A stretch of 39,962 nucleotides of DNA from Rhodospirillales bacterium (GTDB lineage: Bacteria > Pseudomonadota > Alphaproteobacteria > BOG-932 > Roseiterribacteraceae): contig JAQGIF010000391.1 in the NCBI GenBank assembly GCA_028291345.1, positions 1 to 39,962 of the forward strand, read 5' to 3'. Position 1 is the first letter of the stretch. The number at the start of each line of letters is the position of its first letter. Of this stretch, positions 1-12,233 are shown in pieces. Below the pieces are notes generated by a model that had not been told where the DNA came from, made no database searches, and was given only the letters and a program-made list of their open reading frames with translations. Both the position numbers and the translations under genes were made by a program.

Positions 1-3975
<3,975 letters not shown>

Positions 3976-4000
3976 GCGGCTGGCTCATAGCGCTAAAGGA

Positions 4001-4035
4001 AACGCCCGCCCCTCAAAAGAGGGGGCGGGCGTTTT
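4001..4035. terminator. rho-independent terminator after rpoC
   Basis: A GC-rich hairpin of about 14 bp (aacgcccgcccctc, loop aaaa, then gagggggcgggcgtt with one extra g) is followed by tttt on the plus strand. It begins 25 bases after the rpoC stop codon. The complementary strand also carries A/T flanks, so it may work in both directions for the convergent gene at 4116-4355. Confidence 0.9.
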
Positions 4036-4115
4036 CATTTGCGAAAGGTGAATCTTGGAGCTTCAGTTGGTACTAACGGAAATCGGAGCAGATTAAAATT
4101 TCATAAGATCACCAA

Positions 4116-4355
4116 CTAACCCTCAACCTCCGCATCCGGCCGGTCCTCACCATCCGACAATTCCTCATGCCACCTTCCGTCCGGGTCTTCATACAAGATA
4201 GCCTCTGTATGGCCTGGCGTGCGCTGTTCCCCGGCGACCTTTCGCGCCGCTTCGGCCGCGGCTTCGCGGGTGCGATAGGTTTCGGCGAACACGCCGTTCA
4301 TCGTGTAGGTCCAGCCGCCGTCGTGCGGCACTACCTTGTAGGTCACATGCGCCAT
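4116..4355 (-). CDS. DUF2188-like small protein
   Basis: This is a 79-residue soluble, acidic-tailed protein. The layout is that of DUF2188 proteins: a short YKVVPHDGGW strand, a central segment with TYRTREAAAEAARKVA, then a second strand ending near a WHEE motif. The family has no established function. The start at 4355 was chosen because a good ribosome binding site (ggggagg) lies 7-8 nt upstream; a possible ATG nine codons further upstream has none. There is no signal peptide or membrane segment. It stands alone, convergent with rpoC and separated from the TonB receptor gene by hairpins. The family assignment is by pattern only. Confidence 0.7.
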   Translation of the reverse strand: MAHVTYKVVPHDGGWTYTMNGVFAETYRTREAAAEAARKVAGEQRTPGHTEAILYEDPDGRWHEELSDGEDRPDAEVEG

Positions 4356-4456
4356 GGGTCGCCTCCCCAGTTCAACAGGCATCAGCTTGCACCGTCATTC
4401 CGTTGGGCGCAACGCCCCCATATGATTAAGCCTACGCACCGGCAGATGCCCAAACG

Positions 4457-4486
4457 AAAAACGGCGCCCCGAGGAGGTGCCGTTTT
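4457..4486. terminator. putative bidirectional intrinsic terminator
   Basis: An 11-bp stem (aaaacggcgcc paired with ggtgccgtttt, one G-T wobble) encloses an 8-nt loop. On the minus strand it is followed by a T-rich run (tttttcgttt), so it could end transcription of the receptor gene at 4654-7557. On the plus strand it is followed by tttcat. The 4356-4653 interval holds only this hairpin and the one at 4608-4638; I see no gene in it. Confidence 0.6.
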
Positions 4487-4607
4487 CATAGACGCCTCTA
4501 CCGCTTGCAGAAGAGGGAGGGCCCGTGGCTTTGGACGGGACGGCGAGCGTGCATATGCAAGTAGGTGCGAGATCAAAGCTCTTGCAACCTCACCCGGCGC
4601 TTCGCGC

Positions 4608-4638
4608 GACCCTCGCCCGCTTTTAGCGGGCGAGGGTC
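4608..4638. repeat. perfect palindromic hairpin, REP-like
   Basis: A perfect 13-bp inverted repeat (gaccctcgcccgc / gcgggcgagggtc) with loop tttta lies 15 nt beyond the stop codon of the TonB receptor gene. It is flanked by the sequence cacccggcgcttcgcgc. Its composition and post-gene position resemble dispersed REP-type palindromes of high-GC proteobacteria. It could also protect the mRNA 3' end or act as a terminator; on the minus strand it lacks a following T run. Confidence 0.6.
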
Positions 4639-4653
4639 TTTTAGGTTTGCGGT

Positions 4654-7557
4654 TTACGACGTGGGGCCACCCTCATAGACGATCTGAACCCGCCGATTCT
4701 GGGGCTCCTTCACGCCGTCGGCGGTCGGCACCAGAAGGTCACGCTTGCCCTTCGCGATGATCTCGATCTCGGACGACGGGATGCCGTCCTTCTCCAGCTG
4801 AGCTGCGACCGATTCCGCACGGCGGCGGCTGAGACGCATGTTATAGGCGTCCGAACCCACCGTGTCGGTGTGGCCGGTGACTTCCAACTTGGTCACCCTG
4901 GCCGGACCGGCATTCTTCGCCGCCTGATCGACGATCGACGCTGCTTGCGAGGTCAGGTCCGACTTGTTGAAGTCGAAGAACACCAGATAGCTCTTCGGCA
5001 CAGACGGTGCCGGGGCGACGACCGGCGGCGGCACGTACGCAGCCGGGGTTTCTTCCGGCTCGGAGGGCGCGCCGAAGCGATACTTCACCGAGAAGCCGAA
5101 CATGCGCGGTGCATTATAGGCCGCGGAGGTGAAGCCCAGCGTCGTGTAGATCGTCTGCAGACCGGTGATATGGGTGTTGTCGGTCAGGTTCGACACGAAG
5201 GCACCCAGATCGATCGGTTGCCCGAACACATTCGTCCAATCGACCCGCAGGTCGAAATTCTCATAGGACGGCATGATGTTCTGAATCTCGCCGGCGGTCA
5301 CAGTGAAGTACTGATGACCATACCAGGAGTAGGACAGCGCGATGGCGATATCGCCCCAGGATTCGTCGACCGGCAGATGGTAGGTGCCGGTGACGCCGTA
5401 CTGCCACTTCGGAAGATAGAAGAAGGGCGGCGTGCTGCTGGACGACAACGCACCGAAGGCCGACGGATACTGGTCGTACTGGGCGAAAATGTAGGAGGCG
5501 TGCGGCGAAATCTCGACGCCCTTCACCGGGATGAAGGTGGCTTCGAACTCGCCGCCCTCGAGGCTGGCGCTGGCTGCGTTCAGCGTCTCGCTGGCCGCGT
5601 GGGTGGTACCGGTGGAATCGACGACCTGCACCAGCTGGGCGACCTGGATCGCCTTATAGTCGGTATGGAACACGTCGGCGTTAGTGCGTGCCTTCACGCC
5701 GAACAATTCCCAGTCGCTCTTCACGCCGATTTCCACGTCGGTCACATGCTCGGGCTTCAGGTTCTGGAAGGCCGGAAGCACCTGCGGATTGGTGCCGCCT
5801 GGACGATAGGCGTTGCCCGAACGGACATAGACCAGCGTGTCGGGGTTCAGCTGATAGTCCAAGGCTAGGTTCCAGCCATAGGAGCTGAAATGCGTGTTGG
5901 AGGCGACTGCGCAATTCGTGTCGAAGCCCTGCGGCGCGGCGCAATTGTTCGGCGTGCCATTCGCGTTCCGGGTGACGCCGTCGATATTGTTGGTCCCGCG
6001 CTCCTGGATCGACACATAGTCCCAGGTATAGCGATAGCCGGCGGTGAAGCGCAGCCCTTCGACATAGTCGGACAGGTCGTAAATGCCGTGGGCGAATAGT
6101 GCTTGGCTACGCTCCGAATTATGGAAATGGTAATAGGATATCGCTCCTGCCGCCGTCGAAGGCAGCAGGGAATCGCCCAGCGGGTGATCGAATTCTAGAT
6201 AACCACCGGCGACCCAGCTCAGCTTGTCATTGAGCGCCTTGCCCTGGATCTGCAGTTCCTCGGTATATTGAACCGAATTGTCGCCCCAGGTCTTGTTGTT
6301 GACCGGATCGCCGATATTCAGGATCGGCAGGCCAACACTGGTGAAATCGTCGGTCGAAAGCTGTTTGAAGATACGCGCGGCGGCAATGTTCTTGATGGTG
6401 AGCTGGTCGTTGACATCCCAGGTCGCAACATCGGTGAAGCCGTAGAAATAATCCTTGCCCAGACCGGCGATCGACTGGCCGACGATGGAACGCACGCCCA
6501 ACGCCTGCTGCTGCGCGAAGGCCGACTTAAGTGTCGGGAACAGCGAGAATGCCTGCGCGCCAAAGGCCTGCCCAATCGTTGAGGCGGCGGTCGCCGGGTT
6601 GAACAATCCCGCGAGCGCTGGGCCGTTGCCCAACGTGATCGGGAAGTTAAAGATGCCCTGCACCGCCGGGGGGAAGAGAGCCGTCGTCCCTGGCGGAAGG
6701 ACCGAGCCCGCCTTCGGCACGAGCGTGAAGCCAGGGTTGATATATTTGATGACTTCCGACGAGCCGTTCGAATGCTGGTAATAGCCGTCATACAGGAAGT
6801 AGTTCTCGAAATCGTCGGTCGGCCGCATCGTCACGCCGACGCGCCAGGAATAGTAATCGACATTGTCGAGATCTTTGCCGTTGGCGGTATTCAACGTGTA
6901 GCCGTCACGGTTCTGCGTCTGGCCGGCGATGCGCACCAGCAACTTGTCCTGGATGACCGGAATGTTGACCGCACCTTCGAATTCGCGGTCGTTGTAATTG
7001 CCCAGCGTGACCTGGCCATAGCCTTCGAACTCATTGGTCGGATGCTTCGGCTCGATCGAGATTAGGCCGCCGATAGAGTTCTTGCCGAACAGCGTACCCT
7101 GGGGGCCTTTGATCGCTTCCAGATTGTCCAGGTCGTAATAGAGGCCGGCCGACAGGCCGTGGGTCAAACCCGTCGTCGGGTTGTAATCGACGCTGCCCAG
7201 CGGGACGTCGTTGAAATAGATGACGGTGCCCGGGAGGCCGCGCAGCCGGACGAAGCCGGAATAGAGCGCGTTCGGGTCGGACTGGCTTGCGGTCATCGAC
7301 AGCGAGGGAACTTCCCTGGCCAGATCCTTGATCTGATTGATCTGCTTCTTTTCGATATCGGCCTGGCTGAAGGCCGTGATCGCGATCGGAACGGTCTGCA
7401 CCCGCTCTTCCTTACGACGCGCCGTGACGACGATTTCTTCCATGCCGTTGCCGGCGGAGGCTGTTTGCTGATCGGTCTGCGCGAACGCGGCAGGGGCCGC
7501 GGAAAATCCGATGACGGCCGTGCTGGTCAGCAAAGCCGTAAGTAATCTTGACGACAT
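4654..7557 (-). CDS. TonB-dependent receptor with C-terminal OmpA-like domain
   Basis: This is a 967-residue outer-membrane receptor for energised uptake of an unknown ligand. It has a Sec signal peptide of about 26 residues ending AFAQ, a TonB-box-like segment (EEIVVTARR, about residues 40-50), a plug domain containing the GPQGTLFGKNSIGG motif, and a 22-strand-type barrel ending near residue 828 in the aromatic strand GFSVKYRF. A Pro/Ala-rich linker (about 829-855) leads into an OmpA-like domain (about 856-963). That domain carries FFDFNKSDLT and GHTDTVGSD...LSRRRAESV, with the Asp and Arg that bind meso-diaminopimelate in OmpA. The reading frame is continuous, so this is a true fusion. Standard receptors end at the last barrel strand. 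The start is supported by ggggag about 8 nt upstream. The ligand cannot be predicted. Confidence 0.93.
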   Translation of the reverse strand: MSSRLLTALLTSTAVIGFSAAPAAFAQTDQQTASAGNGMEEIVVTARRKEERVQTVPIAITAFSQADIEKKQINQIKDLAREVPSLSMTASQSDPNALYSGFVRLRGLPGTVIYFNDVPLGSVDYNPTTGLTHGLSAGLYYDLDNLEAIKGPQGTLFGKNSIGGLISIEPKHPTNEFEGYGQVTLGNYNDREFEGAVNIPVIQDKLLVRIAGQTQNRDGYTLNTANGKDLDNVDYYSWRVGVTMRPTDDFENYFLYDGYYQHSNGSSEVIKYINPGFTLVPKAGSVLPPGTTALFPPAVQGIFNFPITLGNGPALAGLFNPATAASTIGQAFGAQAFSLFPTLKSAFAQQQALGVRSIVGQSIAGLGKDYFYGFTDVATWDVNDQLTIKNIAAARIFKQLSTDDFTSVGLPILNIGDPVNNKTWGDNSVQYTEELQIQGKALNDKLSWVAGGYLEFDHPLGDSLLPSTAAGAISYYHFHNSERSQALFAHGIYDLSDYVEGLRFTAGYRYTWDYVSIQERGTNNIDGVTRNANGTPNNCAAPQGFDTNCAVASNTHFSSYGWNLALDYQLNPDTLVYVRSGNAYRPGGTNPQVLPAFQNLKPEHVTDVEIGVKSDWELFGVKARTNADVFHTDYKAIQVAQLVQVVDSTGTTHAASETLNAASASLEGGEFEATFIPVKGVEISPHASYIFAQYDQYPSAFGALSSSSTPPFFYLPKWQYGVTGTYHLPVDESWGDIAIALSYSWYGHQYFTVTAGEIQNIMPSYENFDLRVDWTNVFGQPIDLGAFVSNLTDNTHITGLQTIYTTLGFTSAAYNAPRMFGFSVKYRFGAPSEPEETPAAYVPPPVVAPAPSVPKSYLVFFDFNKSDLTSQAASIVDQAAKNAGPARVTKLEVTGHTDTVGSDAYNMRLSRRRAESVAAQLEKDGIPSSEIEIIAKGKRDLLVPTADGVKEPQNRRVQIVYEGGPTS

Positions 7558-8073
7558 GAAATTCTCCCCGAAGCGCCCGCGTAAGGCGGCTTTTTTCCAA
7601 ATGAACGGCCGGAGCTTTCTCGGTGGGGCGAGGGCGTCTTCTTGATATTGAGCGCAACTTGATTCGAATCGCCGTGGGCGTCAACCCCGCCGCAGACGAT
7701 TCACATCACACTGTGTCAAAACCGACACGGCTGCTGCAAAGTCCGAACGTTGCAGGAAACACAGAGGCAAATTGTATTAATAAACTTGGCAAATCTGAAA
7801 TGTGAGTTATACATTTACATGCCGAATTTCGGCCGGCGTCAGCGGCGCCGGATATCTATATGTGCTGATTTCGCCGCATCGTTCGCACACCGTGCGAGCC
7901 GGCATATTGTGTCCCCCACAACGGTGCGATTCGCGGCGCAAACAGGCGGCGGCTGGTTCTCGTTTCATTTCGTGGACAGAGTCGGTCGATTGGTTCATCT
8001 TCCGCTCGAAAATCCCAACCGTGCGGCGGAATCCTCAGGCCGCGCCTCATTCCGTCCAAGCGAGACTGTCATA
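7558..8073. other. divergent intergenic region, receptor / IalB-like gene
   Basis: This 516-nt stretch separates the divergent receptor and IalB-like genes. I see no convincing gene in it; the short frames read through it lack family signatures. Two things stand out. One is an operator-like inverted repeat, gtgtc-aaaacc-gacac at 7713-7728, which overlaps a TTGACA hexamer on the minus strand and could belong to receptor control. The other is a candidate plus-strand promoter at 7786-7813. No riboswitch consensus was recognised. Confidence 0.4.
7786..7813 (+). promoter_or_regulatory. candidate sigma70-type promoter
   Basis: TTGGCA (5 of 6 to the -35 consensus) is followed after 16 nt by TATACA (4 of 6 to -10), in a locally AT-rich patch. 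It points towards the IalB-like gene, but the coding start is about 260 nt away, implying a long leader. Tentative. Confidence 0.25.
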
Positions 8074-8667
8074 ATGAACATGGTTCGTATCGCCGCCTCG
8101 GTCCGCTTCGCCGGGGCTGCCCTCATCTTTGCGGCAGCGTCTATCGCCATAGCTGGTCCGCTTGGGGCTGCACGGGCCGCCGATGCTCCGGCTCCCGCGC
8201 CCGTCGGCGCGGAACCGCAGAACACGTCCGCGACCTATGGCGACTGGATCCTGCGCTGCTCACGGGTCGGCGATGGCGCTGCCGCCCAGCGTGTCTGCGA
8301 GATCGTCCAGCCCTTCCAGCTTCAGGGGCAGCAGGGCGTATTCGCTCAGCTCGCGATCGGCCGGACCGGGGCAAAGGACCCGCTGCGCGTCACTGCCGAA
8401 ATGCCCGCGACGATCACCTTCCCCAGCACCGTCAAGCTTTTGACGGACGAGAAGGACATGCAGCCGCTCGAGTTGACCTGGAAGAAATGCCTGCCGGGCG
8501 CCGGATGCTTCGCGGATGCCGAGTTCAAGGACGATTCGGTCAAACGCTGGAAGACGCAGACCGGCAGCGGCCGACTGACATTCAAGGACGGCATGGGCCG
8601 CGACCTGGTGATCCCCTTCTCCTTCCGCGGCCTGCCGCAGGCGCTCGACGGTCTGGCGAAAAGCTAA
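8074..8667 (+). CDS. invasion-associated locus B (IalB)-family periplasmic protein
   Basis: This is a secreted protein of 197 residues. A signal peptide with a hydrophobic core AALIFAAASIAIAG ends at about residue 35 (ARA-AD). The mature part starts with a proline-rich stretch and then YGDWILRC, the typical opening of the IalB family (PF06776). Four cysteines lie in the family arrangement (two around RC...VCEIV, two in KKCLPGAGC), probably as disulfides. Family members are periplasmic or outer-membrane-associated proteins of alphaproteobacteria; their biochemical role is unclear despite the name. The start at 8074 (alternative ATG at 8080) gives a normal signal peptide; much longer in-frame starts would not. 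The stop overlaps the convergent hydrolase gene by 4 nt. Confidence 0.8.
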   Translation: MNMVRIAASVRFAGAALIFAAASIAIAGPLGAARAADAPAPAPVGAEPQNTSATYGDWILRCSRVGDGAAAQRVCEIVQPFQLQGQQGVFAQLAIGRTGAKDPLRVTAEMPATITFPSTVKLLTDEKDMQPLELTWKKCLPGAGCFADAEFKDDSVKRWKTQTGSGRLTFKDGMGRDLVIPFSFRGLPQALDGLAKS

Positions 8668-10685
8668 CGCCTGAGTACGTCGCTCTCCTCGGCCTGCCTG
8701 ACGATCCGGTCACGATCGTCGGGCAGCAGAAGTCTTTCCGATACAAGCTTTTCAGCTGCCGCGCGGACTCGCGCGACATAGGCGTCATGCGTGCCGTAGC
8801 GTTCCTCCAGAGACGGGCGCGGATCGCCCGATGCCGTCCGTTCCGCCTTGGTGTTGGCGAACGGAATGAAGCCGCCGGCAAAGCCGCAGCCCTGGCCCTT
8901 ATAAAAGCCGCCGCCGGCCACGTTCCAGCCCAGATAGGTGCCGAGCGGCGCTTGGAAAAGCGCGGAGGGCGCGCCAACGATCTCGTTGCCGTCGGTATCG
9001 ACCTTGGGCACCAGGGATGGCAGCGTCCGCTTTACGACCGGCGGCTCGACCGAGATGATGCCGCTGAGATCCTGATAGTTGAAATCAGGCCCGAAATCAT
9101 AGTCGAGGAACGGGTTTAATTTTTCGTCGGGCGACGGTGCGCCGGGGATTTTCGGGAATCCCATCGCCGCCGCGGTTGGGGCCACGAGTTGGCCGGCGCT
9201 CATTGTGGGATAACGGCTGGGCGGTGGTTCGATTCCCTTGGCGACCCAATCGAGCAGCGCGGATGTCAGCGCCCGGGTCGTATCGGATGACGGGTTCGGG
9301 TTATTGGGCAGAAGGCACACGCCGGTGATCGACTGTGCGGGCTGGTCCGGGACTGTCGAGAAGCCACCTTTTCCGCCGCCATGGGTTACGCCGGGGAAAT
9401 AATAGCGGCGGACCTTGGCCGGCAGCGGAATGTCGGCATTGGCGTCGGTGCCGACGAGATTCGGCGACATGCGCAGACCCCATAATTCCGAGGCGCCGAA
9501 CAGTTCGAAGATTTTTGGGCAGCTATTGGTGACCCGGCACCGGTCCAGCAGGCTGGCCCTGCCGCGGCCGCGCATCGCATCGTCATAGCCGCCCCACCAC
9601 AGCACCCCCTCGCTGCCTGGCTCATCGACCCCGGCCGCCCCGCCCGGCGCGGCAAAACGCAGATTCATCGCCAGCTGCCGCCCGGCGATATTGGATTCGA
9701 CACCGTCCCACAGGACTCTGTTGGCTTCATCTAGGTTGAAGCCAAGATTGATGAAGCTGCGCAGGAAATTGCCAGATTGCGAGAAGCCGATGGCGATGGC
9801 GGCATGGATTCTACCCGTGAGCGGGTTGGCGAACCCGGCGCGATCATGCGCTTCACTCTTGAAGAAGGCGTTGATATCGCGCGTCGCGGCGAAGCCGATG
9901 CCCAGCACCGGTGGGTTCTTGGCGATATAGGTCAGCTCATAGAGGTAGGCCGGATCGAACCCGTCCTTGAGGCACAGCCGGTGCGGGTCCCGCGTGCCGG
10001 GAAAGGGCTTTACGCCGCAATCGGCGAATGCCCAGTCGGTGCGCGGAACTACGATGCGCGGTCCGTCCTGCGTGCGCTTGGTCAGCTGCGCTGTCGCCGT
10101 GTGCAGGCTGGCAGGCTCAGGACGCGGCGTGCCCAAGCCGATGCCGCCGGTTAGCGGCAGCGAATGCTGACCCGGCGGCATGTTCGCCAGGGTGGCGATC
10201 GCTAGGCCGGTGACCCTCGACCCGTCGGCATTGCGTGCGACCGGCACCGCGATCGTTTGCAGGCCGGCTTGAGGGGGAATGTCGCCCTGCCAGCCGCTGG
10301 TGAGCATCACGTTACCGCTGTCGTCGGGTGTGCCCAACAGCACGCCGCCGCGATTGGGCACTTGATAGATCAGAACGCCGCTGGACCTAGACATGTCGAC
10401 CGGCTTGATGAGCGTAAAGGTGGCGGAATAGACCACCATGCCGTAGGCGTTGCGCGGCGCCAGCGCGATATCGGTGATGATGGCGTTGTGCGGATCCTCT
10501 GGGTTCAGTGCGCCGAAGACATGGCCGCTGAGGATTTCATACTGGCCGGCGGGCCCAAATGCACGTCCATCGAAGGCGGGCGACTTGATATCCTCGACCA
10601 CCACCCGGGTGACCTTGGCCTGCGCCGGCAATATCGCAAGCGTACCGAACAGGACGACGCATGTCCTGAAGATGCCCTGACGCAT
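8664..10685 (-). CDS. secreted alpha/beta hydrolase-domain protein
   Basis: This is a 673-residue exported hydrolase. A signal peptide of about 23 residues ends LPAQA. The mature protein matches the large alpha/beta-hydrolase-domain family (PF20091 type). It has an N-terminal beta-rich region (VTRVVVEDIKSPAFDGRAFG), then a hydrolase fold with the nucleophile elbow GFSQSG (Ser about 302). Downstream come an acid/His-bearing region with FPGVTHGG and a C-terminal segment rich in Pro and Gly. Members are presumed esterases or lactonases, and their substrates are mostly unknown. A strong ribosome binding site (agggaga) precedes the start. The gene is divergent from an SDR gene 103 nt away, so they may share a control region. 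A role in breaking esters or lactones of the substrate handled by the neighbouring oxidoreductases is inference. Confidence 0.85.
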   Translation of the reverse strand: MRQGIFRTCVVLFGTLAILPAQAKVTRVVVEDIKSPAFDGRAFGPAGQYEILSGHVFGALNPEDPHNAIITDIALAPRNAYGMVVYSATFTLIKPVDMSRSSGVLIYQVPNRGGVLLGTPDDSGNVMLTSGWQGDIPPQAGLQTIAVPVARNADGSRVTGLAIATLANMPPGQHSLPLTGGIGLGTPRPEPASLHTATAQLTKRTQDGPRIVVPRTDWAFADCGVKPFPGTRDPHRLCLKDGFDPAYLYELTYIAKNPPVLGIGFAATRDINAFFKSEAHDRAGFANPLTGRIHAAIAIGFSQSGNFLRSFINLGFNLDEANRVLWDGVESNIAGRQLAMNLRFAAPGGAAGVDEPGSEGVLWWGGYDDAMRGRGRASLLDRCRVTNSCPKIFELFGASELWGLRMSPNLVGTDANADIPLPAKVRRYYFPGVTHGGGKGGFSTVPDQPAQSITGVCLLPNNPNPSSDTTRALTSALLDWVAKGIEPPPSRYPTMSAGQLVAPTAAAMGFPKIPGAPSPDEKLNPFLDYDFGPDFNYQDLSGIISVEPPVVKRTLPSLVPKVDTDGNEIVGAPSALFQAPLGTYLGWNVAGGGFYKGQGCGFAGGFIPFANTKAERTASGDPRPSLEERYGTHDAYVARVRAAAEKLVSERLLLPDDRDRIVRQAEESDVLRR

Positions 10686-10788
10686 TATCGTCTCCCTGTT
10701 TCGTGTCCGAACCCTTAGTTTGATGCGAGTATAGGGCGCGCATCACGGATTATCGGCATATAAATGCCGACAGAAAAAGGGGGGAGTC

Positions 10789-11571
10789 ATGCTGGTCAAG
10801 GACAAGGTTCTTATCATCACCGGCGTCGGGCCGGGCATGGGCCGCAAGCTGGCGCTGATCGGCGCGGCGGAGGGCGCGAAGGTGGCGCTGGCGGCGCGGT
10901 CGAAGGATTTCGTCGAACAGGTAACCGCCGAGGTGCGGGCGGCGGGCGGCGACGCGATCGGCGTGCCGACCGATGTCGATGACGCCGCCCAATGCCAGGC
11001 GTTGGCCGACGCGACGCTCAGCGCCTGGGGGCGGATCGACGGGCTGATCAACAGCGCCTATATGCACGGTCCCTTCGCCAGCTTCGAGGACAGCAGCATC
11101 GAGGCCTGGCAGTCGGTGATGAGCGTCACCTGCTTCGGCGCGCTGCGTATGGTCAAGGCGGTGCTGCCGGCTATGAAGACTCAGGGCGGCGGCGCGATTG
11201 TCAATGTCAGCAGCATGAGCAGCGTGCAGCCTTATGCCGGCGGCGCCGGCTATGCCACCGCTAAGGCGGCGCTTGAGGGCGCCACCCGGCAGCTGGCCAA
11301 GGAACTCGGCGCCCATAACATCCGTGTCAACGCCACTCGCATGGGCCGGATGGAGGGCGTGCCCTGGCACGGCGCACGCGCCTATATGGCCCAATCGTCC
11401 GGCCAGACCGAAGACGAGATCGACGCCCCGTTCCACAAGATGATCGCGCTGGGCCGACTGCCGCCCGACGATGAGTGCGCGAAATCGGTGCTGTTCTTCG
11501 TCTCCGACTATTCGCGGGTCATCAGCGGCACGTCGATCGACATCAATGGCGGGGAATATATGGCGGGGTGA
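10789..11571 (+). CDS. SDR-family oxidoreductase
   Basis: This is a 260-residue classical short-chain dehydrogenase/reductase acting on an alcohol or ketone with NAD(P). The cofactor motif TGVGPGMG is at residues 11-18. The usual NAG motif is replaced by NSAY near residue 88. The catalytic serine lies in NVSSMSS, and YATAK gives Tyr155/Lys159. The C-terminus ends in the family motif GTSIDINGGEYM. Length and layout are standard. A very strong Shine-Dalgarno (aggggggag) sits just upstream of the ATG. It is divergent from the alpha/beta hydrolase and convergent with the DUF385-like gene. Many steroid and terpenoid hydroxy-dehydrogenases are SDRs, so it may belong to the same pathway as the KshA/KstD-like enzymes. 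That link is contextual only. Confidence 0.92.
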   Translation: MLVKDKVLIITGVGPGMGRKLALIGAAEGAKVALAARSKDFVEQVTAEVRAAGGDAIGVPTDVDDAAQCQALADATLSAWGRIDGLINSAYMHGPFASFEDSSIEAWQSVMSVTCFGALRMVKAVLPAMKTQGGGAIVNVSSMSSVQPYAGGAGYATAKAALEGATRQLAKELGAHNIRVNATRMGRMEGVPWHGARAYMAQSSGQTEDEIDAPFHKMIALGRLPPDDECAKSVLFFVSDYSRVISGTSIDINGGEYMAG

Positions 11572-11580
11572 TCCCGCCGG

Positions 11581-11616
11581 GCCCACTGCATCGATGGACT
11601 CGTCGATGCGGTGGGC
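11581..11616. terminator. hairpin between convergent genes
   Basis: A 14-bp stem (gcccactgcatcga / tcgatgcggtgggc, one G-T wobble) with an 8-nt loop begins 10 nt after the SDR stop codon and 19 nt from the end of the convergent DUF385-like gene. It is placed to end transcription from both sides but has no clear T tract. Confidence 0.5.
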
Positions 11617-11634
11617 AAACGCTACCGGATCTGA

Positions 11635-12162
11635 TCAATGAAGGCTGTCCCCTCGCGGAGTCAGGACGACAAGCGGCAACTGCCGGCCATTGCGCCGGGT
11701 TTCGATGTCGTAGCTGTGTACGAACGGCTGCTCAGCCGCGAGGTTGTCGAGGAGGCGTTCGCGCTCGTCGCCTGCCGCGATGTGCGCCAGCACCGGCTTT
11801 GAGCACCCTTTATGGCGAACCCAGCATTGCGGGTCGGCGCGCAGATTGACGACCCAGTTCGGATCTTTCGGGCCGCCGCCATTGCTGCCGACGACAATGA
11901 GTGACGCACCACGTTCGAAGTAGGGAAGCACCGACCGGCGCTGCTCGCCAGTTCGAGCACCCGTCGTCGTCAACATGATGACCGGCCGGTAGGGCACGCC
12001 TCCGGCCATGGCGTATTGCCACGAAATGAGTGAGAAGCCGGTCCAACGCACGATATGCCGATCGACCTTGAGGCCCCATTGGCCCCTCAGGATCAGCCAG
12101 AAGGTGCGCCCGCGCGACGAGAATTTTTCCCGCTCTTTAATTTCCTCTTTCGCGATCTTCAT
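11635..12162 (-). CDS. DUF385 / F420H2-quinone-reductase-like protein
   Basis: This 175-residue protein has the features of the deazaflavin-dependent nitroreductase/quinone-reductase family (PF04075). The segment PVIMLTTTGARTGEQRRSVL corresponds to the conserved TTGRKTGK-like cofactor loop. It is followed by a hydrophobic strand LIVVGSNGG, then DPNWVVNLRADPQCWV and a C-terminal region with YDIETRR-PLVVL. Characterised actinobacterial members use F420H2; proteobacterial members may bind another flavin or none. An N-terminal basic helix precedes the core. There is no signal peptide. A strong ribosome binding site (agggagg) precedes the ATG. It lies 71 nt downstream of the KstD-like gene on the same strand and is probably the last gene of that transcription unit. 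Confidence 0.8.
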   Translation of the reverse strand: MKIAKEEIKEREKFSSRGRTFWLILRGQWGLKVDRHIVRWTGFSLISWQYAMAGGVPYRPVIMLTTTGARTGEQRRSVLPYFERGASLIVVGSNGGGPKDPNWVVNLRADPQCWVRHKGCSKPVLAHIAAGDERERLLDNLAAEQPFVHSYDIETRRNGRQLPLVVLTPRGDSLH

Positions 12163-12233
12163 GAAGCCTCCCTATCGTCCGTTTCCCACCGGCGCAAACC
12201 TATGGTCATCCTAAGTGACGGAGTGACCGGCTG

